From positions 1 to 64,000 of the forward strand of contig JAJZPF010000002.1 of the NCBI GenBank assembly GCA_021811315.1: a stretch of 64,000 nucleotides of DNA, in the 5' to 3' direction. The translations under genes and the position numbers were made by a program. Every line of letters begins with the position of its first letter. Position 1 is the first letter of the stretch. Positions 43,413-50,022 of this stretch are shown piece by piece. Under the pieces are notes generated by a model that saw nothing but the letters and a program-made list of their open reading frames with translations, was not told where the DNA came from and searched no databases. The DNA comes from a bacterium (lineage in GTDB: Bacteria > Elusimicrobiota > Elusimicrobia > Elusimicrobiales > UBA9959).

Positions 43413-44123
43413 TTACTGAACCGTTCCTTCGCGCGCGGATTGGGCATAGAGCAGGAGGTCTTTGGGCATCGCCGGGTTGGCAGAAATGAAGGCATCTACA
43501 ATTTTTTCGACCTCTGCTGGGTAGTATAGTTTCGCGTGCCCCAACCCATGCAGCGCGCTTTGCCTGCAGGCATCGTTCTCCAAAAGCAGAACCTTCTGCA
43601 TAACCTCCAGGCAGGCAGCGTCTATTTCCCTGTTATCAATCTTCCCTGCTGTGGCCGGTAAAGGGGCGACATCCCACCACATATAGCACAAGACATTCAG
43701 CGGGTTTTCTTCGGCTTCATTTGTCTGCGACAATGAATTCGCACATCGCTCGAAAAAACAGTTTTTATAAAGCAAAAAAATGGAATCAATCGTCTCCAAT
43801 TTTTCCGACAGCGGGATAGCTTTATCCAGCAAGCTGACGAGTTCACTTGAGTTTCCACAATCGATGATATACCAAAGTCCCCACTTCAGCTGCAAATTGG
43901 AATACTTCCCTAGCAAATCCTTGCTTTCCGTAAATAGTTTCCTGAGATACTTCACGGACAATCCAGGGGCGATGCTCGGCATCTGGTTATTAATATCATA
44001 ATACCAGGGCTCTGGCCCCTCAGGCCGGTCGAATATCCCTTTTACCCATTTCTCGAAGGTCATTATTTCAGCAGTCACAATTGTTTTAGCCCTCCCGCAA
44101 CCCGATAAAACTATACCAAACAA
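43413..44123 (-). CDS. Putative lipoprotein, unknown function, start uncertain
   Basis: The 236-residue product begins at TTG (44123) as MFGIVLSGC: a lipobox with almost no signal peptide before it. The frame is open upstream to a TAG at 44172-44174 and would encode a hydrophobic GIFLFGIVLSGC, but no ATG/GTG is available. That upstream part lies inside a repeat cassette (44107-44167), so the original 5' end may have been replaced. The rest is helical, with Cys pairs and a HEAT/TPR-like helical rhythm. The next ATG (44063) would lose the lipobox. Not recognised. Confidence 0.6.
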   Translation of the reverse strand: MFGIVLSGCGRAKTIVTAEIMTFEKWVKGIFDRPEGPEPWYYDINNQMPSIAPGLSVKYLRKLFTESKDLLGKYSNLQLKWGLWYIIDCGNSSELVSLLDKAIPLSEKLETIDSIFLLYKNCFFERCANSLSQTNEAEENPLNVLCYMWWDVAPLPATAGKIDNREIDAACLEVMQKVLLLENDACRQSALHGLGHAKLYYPAEVEKIVDAFISANPAMPKDLLLYAQSAREGTVQ

Positions 44124-44167
44124 AAAGATCCCGGCAAAACTGCCGAGGTCTTTAGAAAGCTGGCTCC
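44107..44167 (-). repeat. Terminator-promoter cassette, copy 3
   Basis: This copy matches 43273-43333 closely: tggctcc, aaagacctcggcagttttgcc, ggatcttttt, tttggtatagtttt on the minus strand. It overlaps the 5' end of the lipoprotein gene and abuts the candidate attachment region. Confidence 0.7.
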
Positions 44168-44279
44168 GGGACTAGGATTCGGTCACGGGTCTCCTCCTCG
44201 CCGTCGCTCGTCGGAGCCCGCGACCCCGCCTCCCCGCTGCGGTCTGCTGGCCTCGCGGGTCCGGCTTTCAAATCCTAAC

Positions 44280-44301
44280 GCGAGACATAATTATGTCTCG
44301 C
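44280..44301. repeat. Perfect 22-base palindrome
   Basis: The half-site gcgagacataa is followed without a gap by its exact reverse complement. It sits between a taggatt-type inverted arm and the gtcccggagcca arm. It could be a recombinase or regulator binding site. Confidence 0.6.
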
Positions 44302-44317
44302 TGTCCCGGAGCCATAA

Positions 44318-44343
44318 TAAAAAACCCCCTGGTAGGGGGTTTT
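44318..44343. terminator. Terminator hairpin inside the attachment region
   Basis: aaaaccccc-tggta-gggggtttt forms a strong stem with A/T flanks and is symmetrically enclosed by the twelve-base arms 44303-44314 and 44349-44360. It may end integrase transcription. Confidence 0.7.
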
Positions 44344-44497
44344 AAATTTGGCTCCGGGACTAGGAACATTACCAGAGGCCGCCGCTCTCCCTATGAGAAA
44401 CGCGGCTTCCGTCGTTTCTCCTATGTAATTGACCGCAGTCTAGCGCAGTCTTGTGCAGTCTTGCGCGGCGAACCTGTGGCACAATTTTGGCACAAAG

Positions 44498-45532
44498 TCA
44501 GCGATAGGGCTTGAGGTCGTTGACCACGTGCACCAGGTCCTTCGGCTGCAGGTGCATGTAGATCTGCACGGCCCGGCTGGTGGAGTGGCCCATCAACTCC
44601 ATGATCTGCTTCTCGCTCTTGCCGGCGCGCGCCAGGTCACTGCCGTAGGTATGCCGCAGCTTGTGGATGAAGCCCTTTATCTTGAGCCCGGCCAGCACCT
44701 TCGTGTAGACCACGCTCATCGAGCTCTCGCTGGCAAAGCGCCATGCGCCCTCGGCCAGCACCCACGGCGACTTCGCCGTCTTGAACTGCTCCCGCAGGTG
44801 GTCGCGCAGTTCCTTCGGCATGGGGATGATGCGCGACTTGCCGCACTTGGGAGTCCAGTCCTTCTTCGGGCAAATGTCGATGGCGCCGTAGTCGCCGAAA
44901 TCCCAGAGCACGTTCTCCCAGAGCAGGTGGTGCATCTCGCCGGCGCGCAGGCCGGCGCGAGCGCCCAGGAGCGTGATGGTCTTGAAGATCGCCCGGATCT
45001 TCGAAGTCAGGATGGCCTTGATCTCCTCGAACAGGAAGAAGACCACCCGGCCCTTTGGCAGCGCCACGTTCTTCACGCGGTGCCAGTTCTGCTCCGGCAG
45101 CTTCTCGCGCTCCTCGATGCGTACCAGGCTGGCCTTGATGGCGCGGATGGCGCGCTCCCGGGCGTACAGGCCTACTTCCGGGTCCTTCTCCATGCGCCAC
45201 TTGAACTCGGTGACCGAGTCCGGGGTGATGTCGGACATGGTCTGGGGATGGAACATTTCCTCGTAGCGCATGAACGCGAGCTTGTTGGCCCGGTAGGTGG
45301 CGCCGTCCTGCTCCTGCCGGCTCCATTCCAGGTAGCGGTCCACGCAGAGCCGCCAGAGTTTGTGCTTGGCCGGGTCCGGCAGCCGGCCGGCTTGCGCGTC
45401 ACCCACCAGCTGCGCCAGCTTCATAAGCGCTACTTTGTGGTTCTGCGTGTCCAGGGAGACACGCTGGCGCTCTCCGTTGGCGTCCTCGTAGTCGGCGTAT
45501 TTCCAGCCGTTGCGGTCGTAGATCCTGGCCAT
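44498..45532 (-). CDS. Phage tyrosine integrase
   Basis: The 344-residue recombinase has an N-terminal SAM-like core-binding domain (about 55-150) and a catalytic domain with all active residues visible: Arg196 (GLRAGEM), His290-x-x-Arg293 (HKLRHTYG), His316 (LMGHST) and Tyr325 (VQIYMHL). It would recombine attP with the host site immediately to its left. It is the last gene of a short leftward operon with three small genes and the repressor. Confidence 0.96.
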   Translation of the reverse strand: MARIYDRNGWKYADYEDANGERQRVSLDTQNHKVALMKLAQLVGDAQAGRLPDPAKHKLWRLCVDRYLEWSRQEQDGATYRANKLAFMRYEEMFHPQTMSDITPDSVTEFKWRMEKDPEVGLYARERAIRAIKASLVRIEEREKLPEQNWHRVKNVALPKGRVVFFLFEEIKAILTSKIRAIFKTITLLGARAGLRAGEMHHLLWENVLWDFGDYGAIDICPKKDWTPKCGKSRIIPMPKELRDHLREQFKTAKSPWVLAEGAWRFASESSMSVVYTKVLAGLKIKGFIHKLRHTYGSDLARAGKSEKQIMELMGHSTSRAVQIYMHLQPKDLVHVVNDLKPYR

Positions 45533-45536
45533 AATG

Positions 45537-45767
45537 CTACCTCCTTTCCCAAGGCGGCTTGCCCTTATGCTTGCAGGAGATCATCGCGGAGTAGCCGTGC
45601 CGGCCGGCGCCGGGCAGCTTGGTGATGTTGCCGCCGCACACCGCGCAAAATACGGCGTCGCGGCACTCGCCCTTGTCGAAATCTATCTCGAGGCTGATCC
45701 TGGGGAGGTTGTCGGACAGCAGCATGCCGCAGCGCGGGCAGGTGATCTTCTTGTCGTTGCCGGGCAT
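45537..45767 (-). CDS. Small Cys-rich phage protein
   Basis: The 76-residue protein has two CxxC knuckles (CPRCG near 10-14 and CAVCGG near 41-46), a zinc-ribbon arrangement. It ends four bases before the integrase ATG region and starts one base after the next gene's stop. No family is recognised; a DNA-binding or protein-contact role is possible. Confidence 0.65.
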   Translation of the reverse strand: MPGNDKKITCPRCGMLLSDNLPRISLEIDFDKGECRDAVFCAVCGGNITKLPGAGRHGYSAMISCKHKGKPPWERR

Positions 45768-45768
45768 A

Positions 45769-46005
45769 TCATGTCGGTTCGAGCTCCTCTCGAATGGCCG
45801 CCTCCAGCTTCTTGCAGCAGACCGCCACCTGCAGGGCCCCGTTCACCAGCGACACCGTCGCGTGCTTCTTATGCTCGGGGCAGGGCACGCTCTCGATCTT
45901 CTTGACCCGCTGCGCCAGGCGCTGCTTGTTGAGCTCCGCCTGCAGCGCCTCCCGGATCTCCCGCCGGGTCGGTTTCAGGTCGTAGCGGATGACGTAGCGC
46001 ATCAA
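45769..46005 (-). CDS. Small phage protein with Cys residues
   Basis: The 78-residue protein is mostly helical, with basic stretches (KPTRREIREAL) and C-P-E-H/C-C residues that might bind metal. It overlaps the upstream lipoprotein gene by four bases (46002-46005). Not recognised. Confidence 0.6.
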   Translation of the reverse strand: MMRYVIRYDLKPTRREIREALQAELNKQRLAQRVKKIESVPCPEHKKHATVSLVNGALQVAVCCKKLEAAIREELEPT

Positions 46006-46421
46006 TCAAGATAATTCCACATCACCGGGCTGTCCAGCGTCTCAGCGGGAGAGGAGATGGCTATTATCTTGCCGTCGCGCCAGGCGAAGCCGTAGTACTG
46101 AAAGCCGACATAGCCGCCGTAGGCGTTCTTGGCGTTCACGCTCAGGGCCGTTACCCAGACCAGGACCGGCGTAGGGCTGGCAAAGCCGGACTGGATAGCC
46201 GTGTTCTTCATCTTGTCGATGGACTTGAAGCGGGCGCTCTCCGGATCCTTGAGGCGCTCCAGGACGAGGTTCTTTTCCATCTCCTCGTGGTTCGCCGGCG
46301 GCTTCGGGCCGAAGTCAGCCTCGGTGGCGTTCTTCAGCATATTGTCGCGCTTGATGCCGTAGGCGATACCGCACCCGGACAGCATCACGGCGCTCAGCAC
46401 TATAAAAAGAATATTCTTCAT
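46002..46421 (-). CDS. Phage-encoded lipoprotein
   Basis: The 139-residue protein has a classic lipoprotein signal: MKN, a hydrophobic core, then LSGC (Cys17). The mature part has LKDPESARFKSI, seen in small lipoproteins of phages and plasmids. Lysogenic lipoproteins can alter the cell surface or exclude other phages; here this is speculative. It lies between the repressor and integrase, an expected position for lysogenic-conversion genes. Confidence 0.75.
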   Translation of the reverse strand: MKNILFIVLSAVMLSGCGIAYGIKRDNMLKNATEADFGPKPPANHEEMEKNLVLERLKDPESARFKSIDKMKNTAIQSGFASPTPVLVWVTALSVNAKNAYGGYVGFQYYGFAWRDGKIIAISSPAETLDSPVMWNYLD

Positions 46422-46433
46422 ATCCCCCCTCCC

Positions 46434-47063
46434 TTACGGCGACCACTTCGCCAGCTTTATCCCCACCACGTCGATGTCGCCCTTCACGAAGATAGATTCA
46501 TACTTCGGGTTGTCCGGCTTCAGCTCGTAGCCGTCCTTCGTCTTAAAAACGCGCTTGAGCGTGAACTCGTCGCCGCTAAGCCGGATGACAGCGATCTTGC
46601 CGTTGGGGCATTCCTTGTTCTTCGGCTCCACGATCACCACGTAGTCGCCGTCGTATAGGCTGCCCTTGGGATCGTCCGGGTTCACCATGCAGTCGCCGCT
46701 GACGCGCAGCGCGACCGCGCGCCGGTTTGGCAGCTTGACCTCGAGAGGCAGGTGCGTCTCCGGCGGCATGTCGTAGGAGAAGTTGAAGTTCCTGGCGTTC
46801 ACCACGCCAACCACCGGGACGCCTTTCTCTTCTGCAGGATCCTTCGGCAGCACGAACGGCAGATTTTCGGAGATGTCTTCGACCGCGCAATTGAGCACCT
46901 TGGCGATCTTTTCAAGCATCTCCGGGGAGGCCCCGGCCTTGCCGGTTTCGATGTTTGCTAGTGTAACAAAACTGATTTTTGCGGCCGTCGCCATTCTCCG
47001 CTGAGACAAATTCAGCAGTATCCTTCTCCGACGTATTTCCGCACGTTTTGGACGTATAGGCAT
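46434..47063 (-). CDS. Phage repressor, HTH plus LexA/S24-like domain
   Basis: The 209-residue protein has an N-terminal XRE helix-turn-helix (about 6-60) and a C-terminal S24/LexA-like domain. The lysine of the dyad is Lys170 (FTLKRV). The position normally held by the nucleophilic Ser is Cys125 in SGDCM, and the usual Ala-Gly cleavage site is not evident (VVNAR). Induction by self-cleavage may therefore be altered or lost. The ATG at 47063 with AAGG six bases upstream is preferred over TTG at 47078. It should bind the operator at 47079. Confidence 0.9.
   Translation of the reverse strand: MPIRPKRAEIRRRRILLNLSQRRMATAAKISFVTLANIETGKAGASPEMLEKIAKVLNCAVEDISENLPFVLPKDPAEEKGVPVVGVVNARNFNFSYDMPPETHLPLEVKLPNRRAVALRVSGDCMVNPDDPKGSLYDGDYVVIVEPKNKECPNGKIAVIRLSGDEFTLKRVFKTKDGYELKPDNPKYESIFVKGDIDVVGIKLAKWSP
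46955..46969. promoter_or_regulatory. Second, degenerate operator inside the repressor gene
   Basis: ttgctagtgtaacaa matches 12 of 15 positions of the operator at 47079-47093 (in the opposite orientation of its asymmetric centre). It lies near the 5' end of the repressor gene and could mediate cooperative or autoregulatory binding. Confidence 0.4.
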
Positions 47064-47071
47064 ATAGACCC

Positions 47072-47101
47072 TTGACAAGTGCTACACTAGCACGCTATAC
47101 T
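47072..47101 (+). promoter_or_regulatory. Rightward early promoter (PR-like)
   Basis: TTGACA (47072-47077) and TATACT (47096-47101) are 18 bases apart, driving the rightward early operon. A leftward TAGTAT overlaps the -10 on the other strand (47097-47102) and may serve the repressor gene. Confidence 0.75.
47079..47093. promoter_or_regulatory. Repressor operator
   Basis: gtgcta-cac-tagcac is a perfect interrupted palindrome lying exactly between the -35 and -10 of the rightward promoter, the classic position for a phage repressor site. Confidence 0.75.
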
Positions 47102-47102
47102 A

Positions 47103-47292
47103 ACAATGTAATGTCCGGGTCAAAGACAGCTTCAACAGATATGCGCCTCAAAAGCGCAGAGGGCTCACAAAGGCCCGCCAGCTTCTCGCAAAATGCCTTG
47201 ACCCGGACTATGCGAGAGCTGGCCCATTTTTTTACTGCCGCAACCATAGATTATAGCGAATTTGCGGCGCAGTCAACCCGGGAGGATTAAGG
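47103..47292 (+). other. Structured early leader
   Basis: Roughly 190 bases separate the promoter from the first early gene. gtccgggtcaa (47113-47123) pairs perfectly with ttgacccggac (47198-47208). gccagcttctcgca (47177-47190) pairs with tgcgagagctggc (47209-47223) with one bulge, and this overlaps the first pairing. The two structures compete, as in attenuators. A 72-codon frame (47072-47290) over it lacks a ribosome site and is not believed. Confidence 0.5.
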
Positions 47293-47547
47293 ATGCAGCA
47301 GGGAGCAAACGAAGCTATGGCCTTAAAGTTTTCGGATAAATTAAACCTCCTCCGTCGCATGAAGCGGTGGACTATCAAGCAGATGGCGGAGAAGATTGGG
47401 GTCTCGGCCGATCGGCTGGAATACCTGCTGGCCGGCAAGCACGAGCCCAAGGCGGCCGACATCGTCCGCATACAGAACGCGCTGGAGATCTACTTCGACC
47501 CCGAGGACTTCGAGGGCGAGGGCGTTCCGGAGAGGCCGAGAATATGA
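47293..47547 (+). CDS. Cro-like HTH protein
   Basis: The 84-residue protein has an XRE-type HTH (about 15-70; MKRWTIKQMAEKIGVSADRLEYLLAGKHEPK). As the first gene after the operator it is in the position of Cro and may bind the same operator. Strong GGGAGGATTAAGG precedes the ATG. It overlaps the next gene by four bases. Confidence 0.85.
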   Translation: MQQGANEAMALKFSDKLNLLRRMKRWTIKQMAEKIGVSADRLEYLLAGKHEPKAADIVRIQNALEIYFDPEDFEGEGVPERPRI

Positions 47548-47765
47548 ACCCCGCTGAATTTCTGACCGCCCAGGAGATAGCCGCGGCGCTCAAGCTGAGC
47601 CCGAAGAACGGCTGGCGCACGGTCAACACGTGGGCCGACACCGGCAAGGTGGGCTTCATGCGCTTCGGCCGGATCCGCCGCTACCGCCTCGAGGACTTTG
47701 CGGCACTCGGCTACAAGCAGGGCTCCGGCGGCCAGCTCAACAAGCGGTACATGGGGAGGATATAA
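47544..47765 (+). CDS. Excisionase-like HTH protein
   Basis: The 73-residue protein (MNPAEFLTAQEIAAALKLSP...) has a MerR/AlpA-like winged HTH, with RFGRIRRYRLEDF as the wing and following helix. Such small proteins act as excisionases or early regulators. Its ATG overlaps the preceding stop (ATGA). Confidence 0.8.
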   Translation: MNPAEFLTAQEIAAALKLSPKNGWRTVNTWADTGKVGFMRFGRIRRYRLEDFAALGYKQGSGGQLNKRYMGRI

Positions 47766-47767
47766 GG

Positions 47768-48010
47768 ATGACCAGGCGCTGCGTTTACTGTGCGGAAAAG
47801 CACATCATTGGACCGGACTATGGCGAGCCCTATACGGACGGCCTCTGCTGGAAGGCGTACCTGCGGGAGAGCCTGCTGTTCTTCTTCAAGTGGCAGCTCC
47901 CGCGCCACCTGCGGGTGGCCGAGACCTGGCTGACCAGGCTGGCGGTGATCTACGTCCTCGTCCACATCTGCCTGTGGTGGCAGCGCGGCTTCGAGATAGT
48001 AGGAAAGTAG
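47768..48010 (+). CDS. Small membrane phage protein with CxxC
   Basis: The 80-residue protein has an N-terminal CVYC pair, an amphipathic middle, and one C-terminal transmembrane helix (about 56-72, LAVIYVLVHICLWW). ATAAGG precedes the ATG two bases after the previous stop. Not recognised. Confidence 0.65.
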   Translation: MTRRCVYCAEKHIIGPDYGEPYTDGLCWKAYLRESLLFFFKWQLPRHLRVAETWLTRLAVIYVLVHICLWWQRGFEIVGK

Positions 48011-48015
48011 GAAAG

Positions 48016-48762
48016 ATGAAAATTAAGATGCCGCCCAAGTATCAGGAGCTGAGCACGACGGAGATACTCCTCTGCTCCAAGAAGGGCCTCGGGTTCGAGG
48101 CGGCCAAAGTCATGAAGTTAGAGTTCGAGTCTCCGGAGCAGTTCATGGCCTGGCTGAAGGCCACCCCGGAGACAAAGGAAAAAATTATGTACCTGTTCTT
48201 CGATACCGAAACCACCGGCCTGCCGAAAGACTGGCGCGCCCCGATCACCGACACCGCCAACTGGCCGCGCCTGGTGCAGCTGGCCTGGCTGGCCTACGAC
48301 GCCGCCGGTAACAAGGTCGCCGGAGACAACCACATCGTCAAGCCGGCCGGCTTCGAGATCCCCAAGCAGGCCTCCGACATCCACGGCATCACCAACGACA
48401 AGGCCATCGCCTTCGGCAAGGACCTGCAAGTGGTCCTCAAAATCTTCCACTCGCGCCTGACCGAGTCCGAGATCCTGGTGGGCCACAACATAGACTTCGA
48501 CGTGAAGATAGTCGGCGCTGAGTTCATCCGCATGAACATCCCGCCGGTCACCCCCCCGCGCCGCAAGATCTGCACCATGCAGTCCTCCACCCGCTTCTGC
48601 AACCTGCCCGGCCCCCGCGGCCCAAAGTGGCCCAAGCTGCAGGAGCTGCACTGCAAGCTGTTCAACGAGAACTTCGCAGAGGCGCACAACGCCGCGGCCG
48701 ACATCGACGCCACGGCGCGCTGCTTCTTCGAGCTCAAAAAGCGCGGCGTCATCACGATCTGA
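48016..48762 (+). CDS. DEDDh 3'-5' exonuclease (DnaQ/RNase T-like)
   Basis: The 248-residue protein has an N-terminal extension of about 55 residues, then the exonuclease motifs: FFDTETTGLP (Exo I, Asp and Glu), HNIDFDVKI (Exo II), and HNAAADIDAT (Exo III with H-x4-D). It is expected to degrade single-stranded DNA 3'-5' in phage replication or repair. The GGAAAG site precedes the ATG. Confidence 0.88.
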   Translation: MKIKMPPKYQELSTTEILLCSKKGLGFEAAKVMKLEFESPEQFMAWLKATPETKEKIMYLFFDTETTGLPKDWRAPITDTANWPRLVQLAWLAYDAAGNKVAGDNHIVKPAGFEIPKQASDIHGITNDKAIAFGKDLQVVLKIFHSRLTESEILVGHNIDFDVKIVGAEFIRMNIPPVTPPRRKICTMQSSTRFCNLPGPRGPKWPKLQELHCKLFNENFAEAHNAAADIDATARCFFELKKRGVITI

Positions 48763-48818
48763 TTTTTTTGTGTTCATCGACGTAACGTAAAACGACAGAC
48801 AAAAAGGAGAGTAACAGT

Positions 48819-49574
48819 ATGAGCATACTGCCAGCAGAAAAGAACACTCCGGTGACGGGCCTCCCGGCGTTGTTCAAGATGATAGTCGAGGGCCCGAGCA
48901 AGGTAGGCAAGACGACGTTCGCCGCGTCCTTCCCGGACGCGATCATCATAGAGTGCGAACCCGGCGGCGCGGCCCACGCGGGCTGCTACGTCCTTGACGT
49001 GGTGACCAACAGGAAAGACCCTCTCACCGGCATCCGCATGGCCATCGAGGAGCTGAAGACGGACACCCGCTTCAGGACCGTCATCCTCGACACCATCGAC
49101 GCCGCGGCGGACCTGGTGGCGCGCGAAGTCTGCAAGAAGCTCAACATCGAGACCATCGCGGACGCGCCCAAGGGCTCCCGGCACGGCGTGCAGTGGGAGA
49201 AGTACGCCAACGAGGTCACCGGCCTCGTGGGCGCGCTGATAGCCCTCCCCAAGAACGTCATCGTGCTCGGACACACCAAGCCGGCCACCTACGACGGCGA
49301 GGGCGACAAGCGCGTGATGCGCAACCCCGAGGGCCTGGACATCTACGGCAAGGCGGCCAGGATACTGTACGCCCGCGTGGACAACATCGGCCACCTCAAG
49401 GTGGTCAACGAAGGCGGTCAGCTCAAGCGCGTCCTGTCCTTCCGCGGCGGCCTGGACTGCACCCGCGGCAGCCGCCACCCCGCGCTCTCCGACAAGGAGA
49501 TCCTGCTGCCCCAGGTGGGCGGATATTCGGTGTTCGAGGCCCTGTTCCAGGCGCCCAAGGAGACTTCCAAATGA
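48819..49574 (+). CDS. Sak4-like RecA-fold ATPase
   Basis: The 251-residue P-loop protein has Walker A GPSKVGKT (residues 25-32) and Walker B-like TVILDTIDAA (about 87-96). The order matches phage Sak4/AAA_24 single-strand annealing proteins, RecA-core ATPases working with an SSB. The next gene looks like its SSB. GGAGAG precedes the ATG. Confidence 0.85.
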   Translation: MSILPAEKNTPVTGLPALFKMIVEGPSKVGKTTFAASFPDAIIIECEPGGAAHAGCYVLDVVTNRKDPLTGIRMAIEELKTDTRFRTVILDTIDAAADLVAREVCKKLNIETIADAPKGSRHGVQWEKYANEVTGLVGALIALPKNVIVLGHTKPATYDGEGDKRVMRNPEGLDIYGKAARILYARVDNIGHLKVVNEGGQLKRVLSFRGGLDCTRGSRHPALSDKEILLPQVGGYSVFEALFQAPKETSK

Positions 49575-50014
49575 CGACCGTTAACTTCGACGACTACGAG
49601 GGCCCCGCCAAGTTCGAGGCCGGCAAGCGCTACACGCTGGTGGTGGCGCGCGCGGAGGAGGGCGAGTCCAAGAGCGGCACGCCCCGCATCCGCCTCAAGC
49701 TCGAGACCGAGGCCCTGCAGAGCGCCTACGAGCACGACATCTACCTCAGCAAGAAGGCGCTCGGCTTCGCCCGCGAGTGGTTCGCGGCGCTCGGCCTGCC
49801 CTGCGAGGGTAAGGTGGAGGTGAACCCCGAGAACCTGGCCGGCATCCGCTTCACCGCGGAGTGCTACCTCGAGCCCTACAAGATCAACGAGGGCACCGCC
49901 GAGGAGAAGACGCTCTACAACACCAAGTGGACCAGGCCCGAGCGCGTCACCGTCGGCGCGGCGAGAGCGGAGAAGCCCATGCCCACGCCCATGAGGGAGG
50001 ACGTTCCCTTCTAG
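49571..50014 (+). CDS. SSB-like protein (DUF669 type) with SSB C-terminal tip
   Basis: The 147-residue protein has a beta-rich core (YTLVVARAEEGES, PRIRLKLETEAL) like phage DUF669 proteins and ends REDVPF, resembling the acidic DDIPF tip by which SSB recruits partners. It follows a Sak4-like ATPase with a four-base overlap. A single-strand DNA-binding role is strongly suggested. Confidence 0.8.
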   Translation: MTTVNFDDYEGPAKFEAGKRYTLVVARAEEGESKSGTPRIRLKLETEALQSAYEHDIYLSKKALGFAREWFAALGLPCEGKVEVNPENLAGIRFTAECYLEPYKINEGTAEEKTLYNTKWTRPERVTVGAARAEKPMPTPMREDVPF

Positions 50015-50022
50015 GAGGCCTT

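Larger units (their letters stand above)
44161..44365. other. Palindrome-rich candidate prophage attachment region (attL)
   Basis: tggctccgggactagga occurs as a direct repeat at 44161-44177 and 44349-44365, and its first twelve bases occur inverted at 44303-44314. The segment resembles the reverse complement of a tRNA 3' end (TCCTAGTCCCGGAGCCA), a common integration target, but no full cloverleaf is found. The region separates host genes from the integrase gene. With the interval 44124-44497 otherwise gene-free, it is the best attL candidate; attR would lie beyond the window. Confidence 0.5.

Noticed and set aside
44161-44236. tRNA gene on the minus strand ending TCCTAGTCCCGGAGCCA
   Set aside because: The 3' end looks tRNA-like, but the matching 5' acceptor strand, D-arm and anticodon stem are not found.
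44161-44314. Integron attC site
   Set aside because: Inverted arms and an internal palindrome exist, but the RYYYAAC/GTTRRRY core pair is missing and there is no integron integrase; the adjacent recombinase is a phage-type integrase.
47072-47290. 72-codon frame over the phage early leader
   Set aside because: It starts inside the promoter and has no ribosome site; the inverted repeats explain the sequence better.
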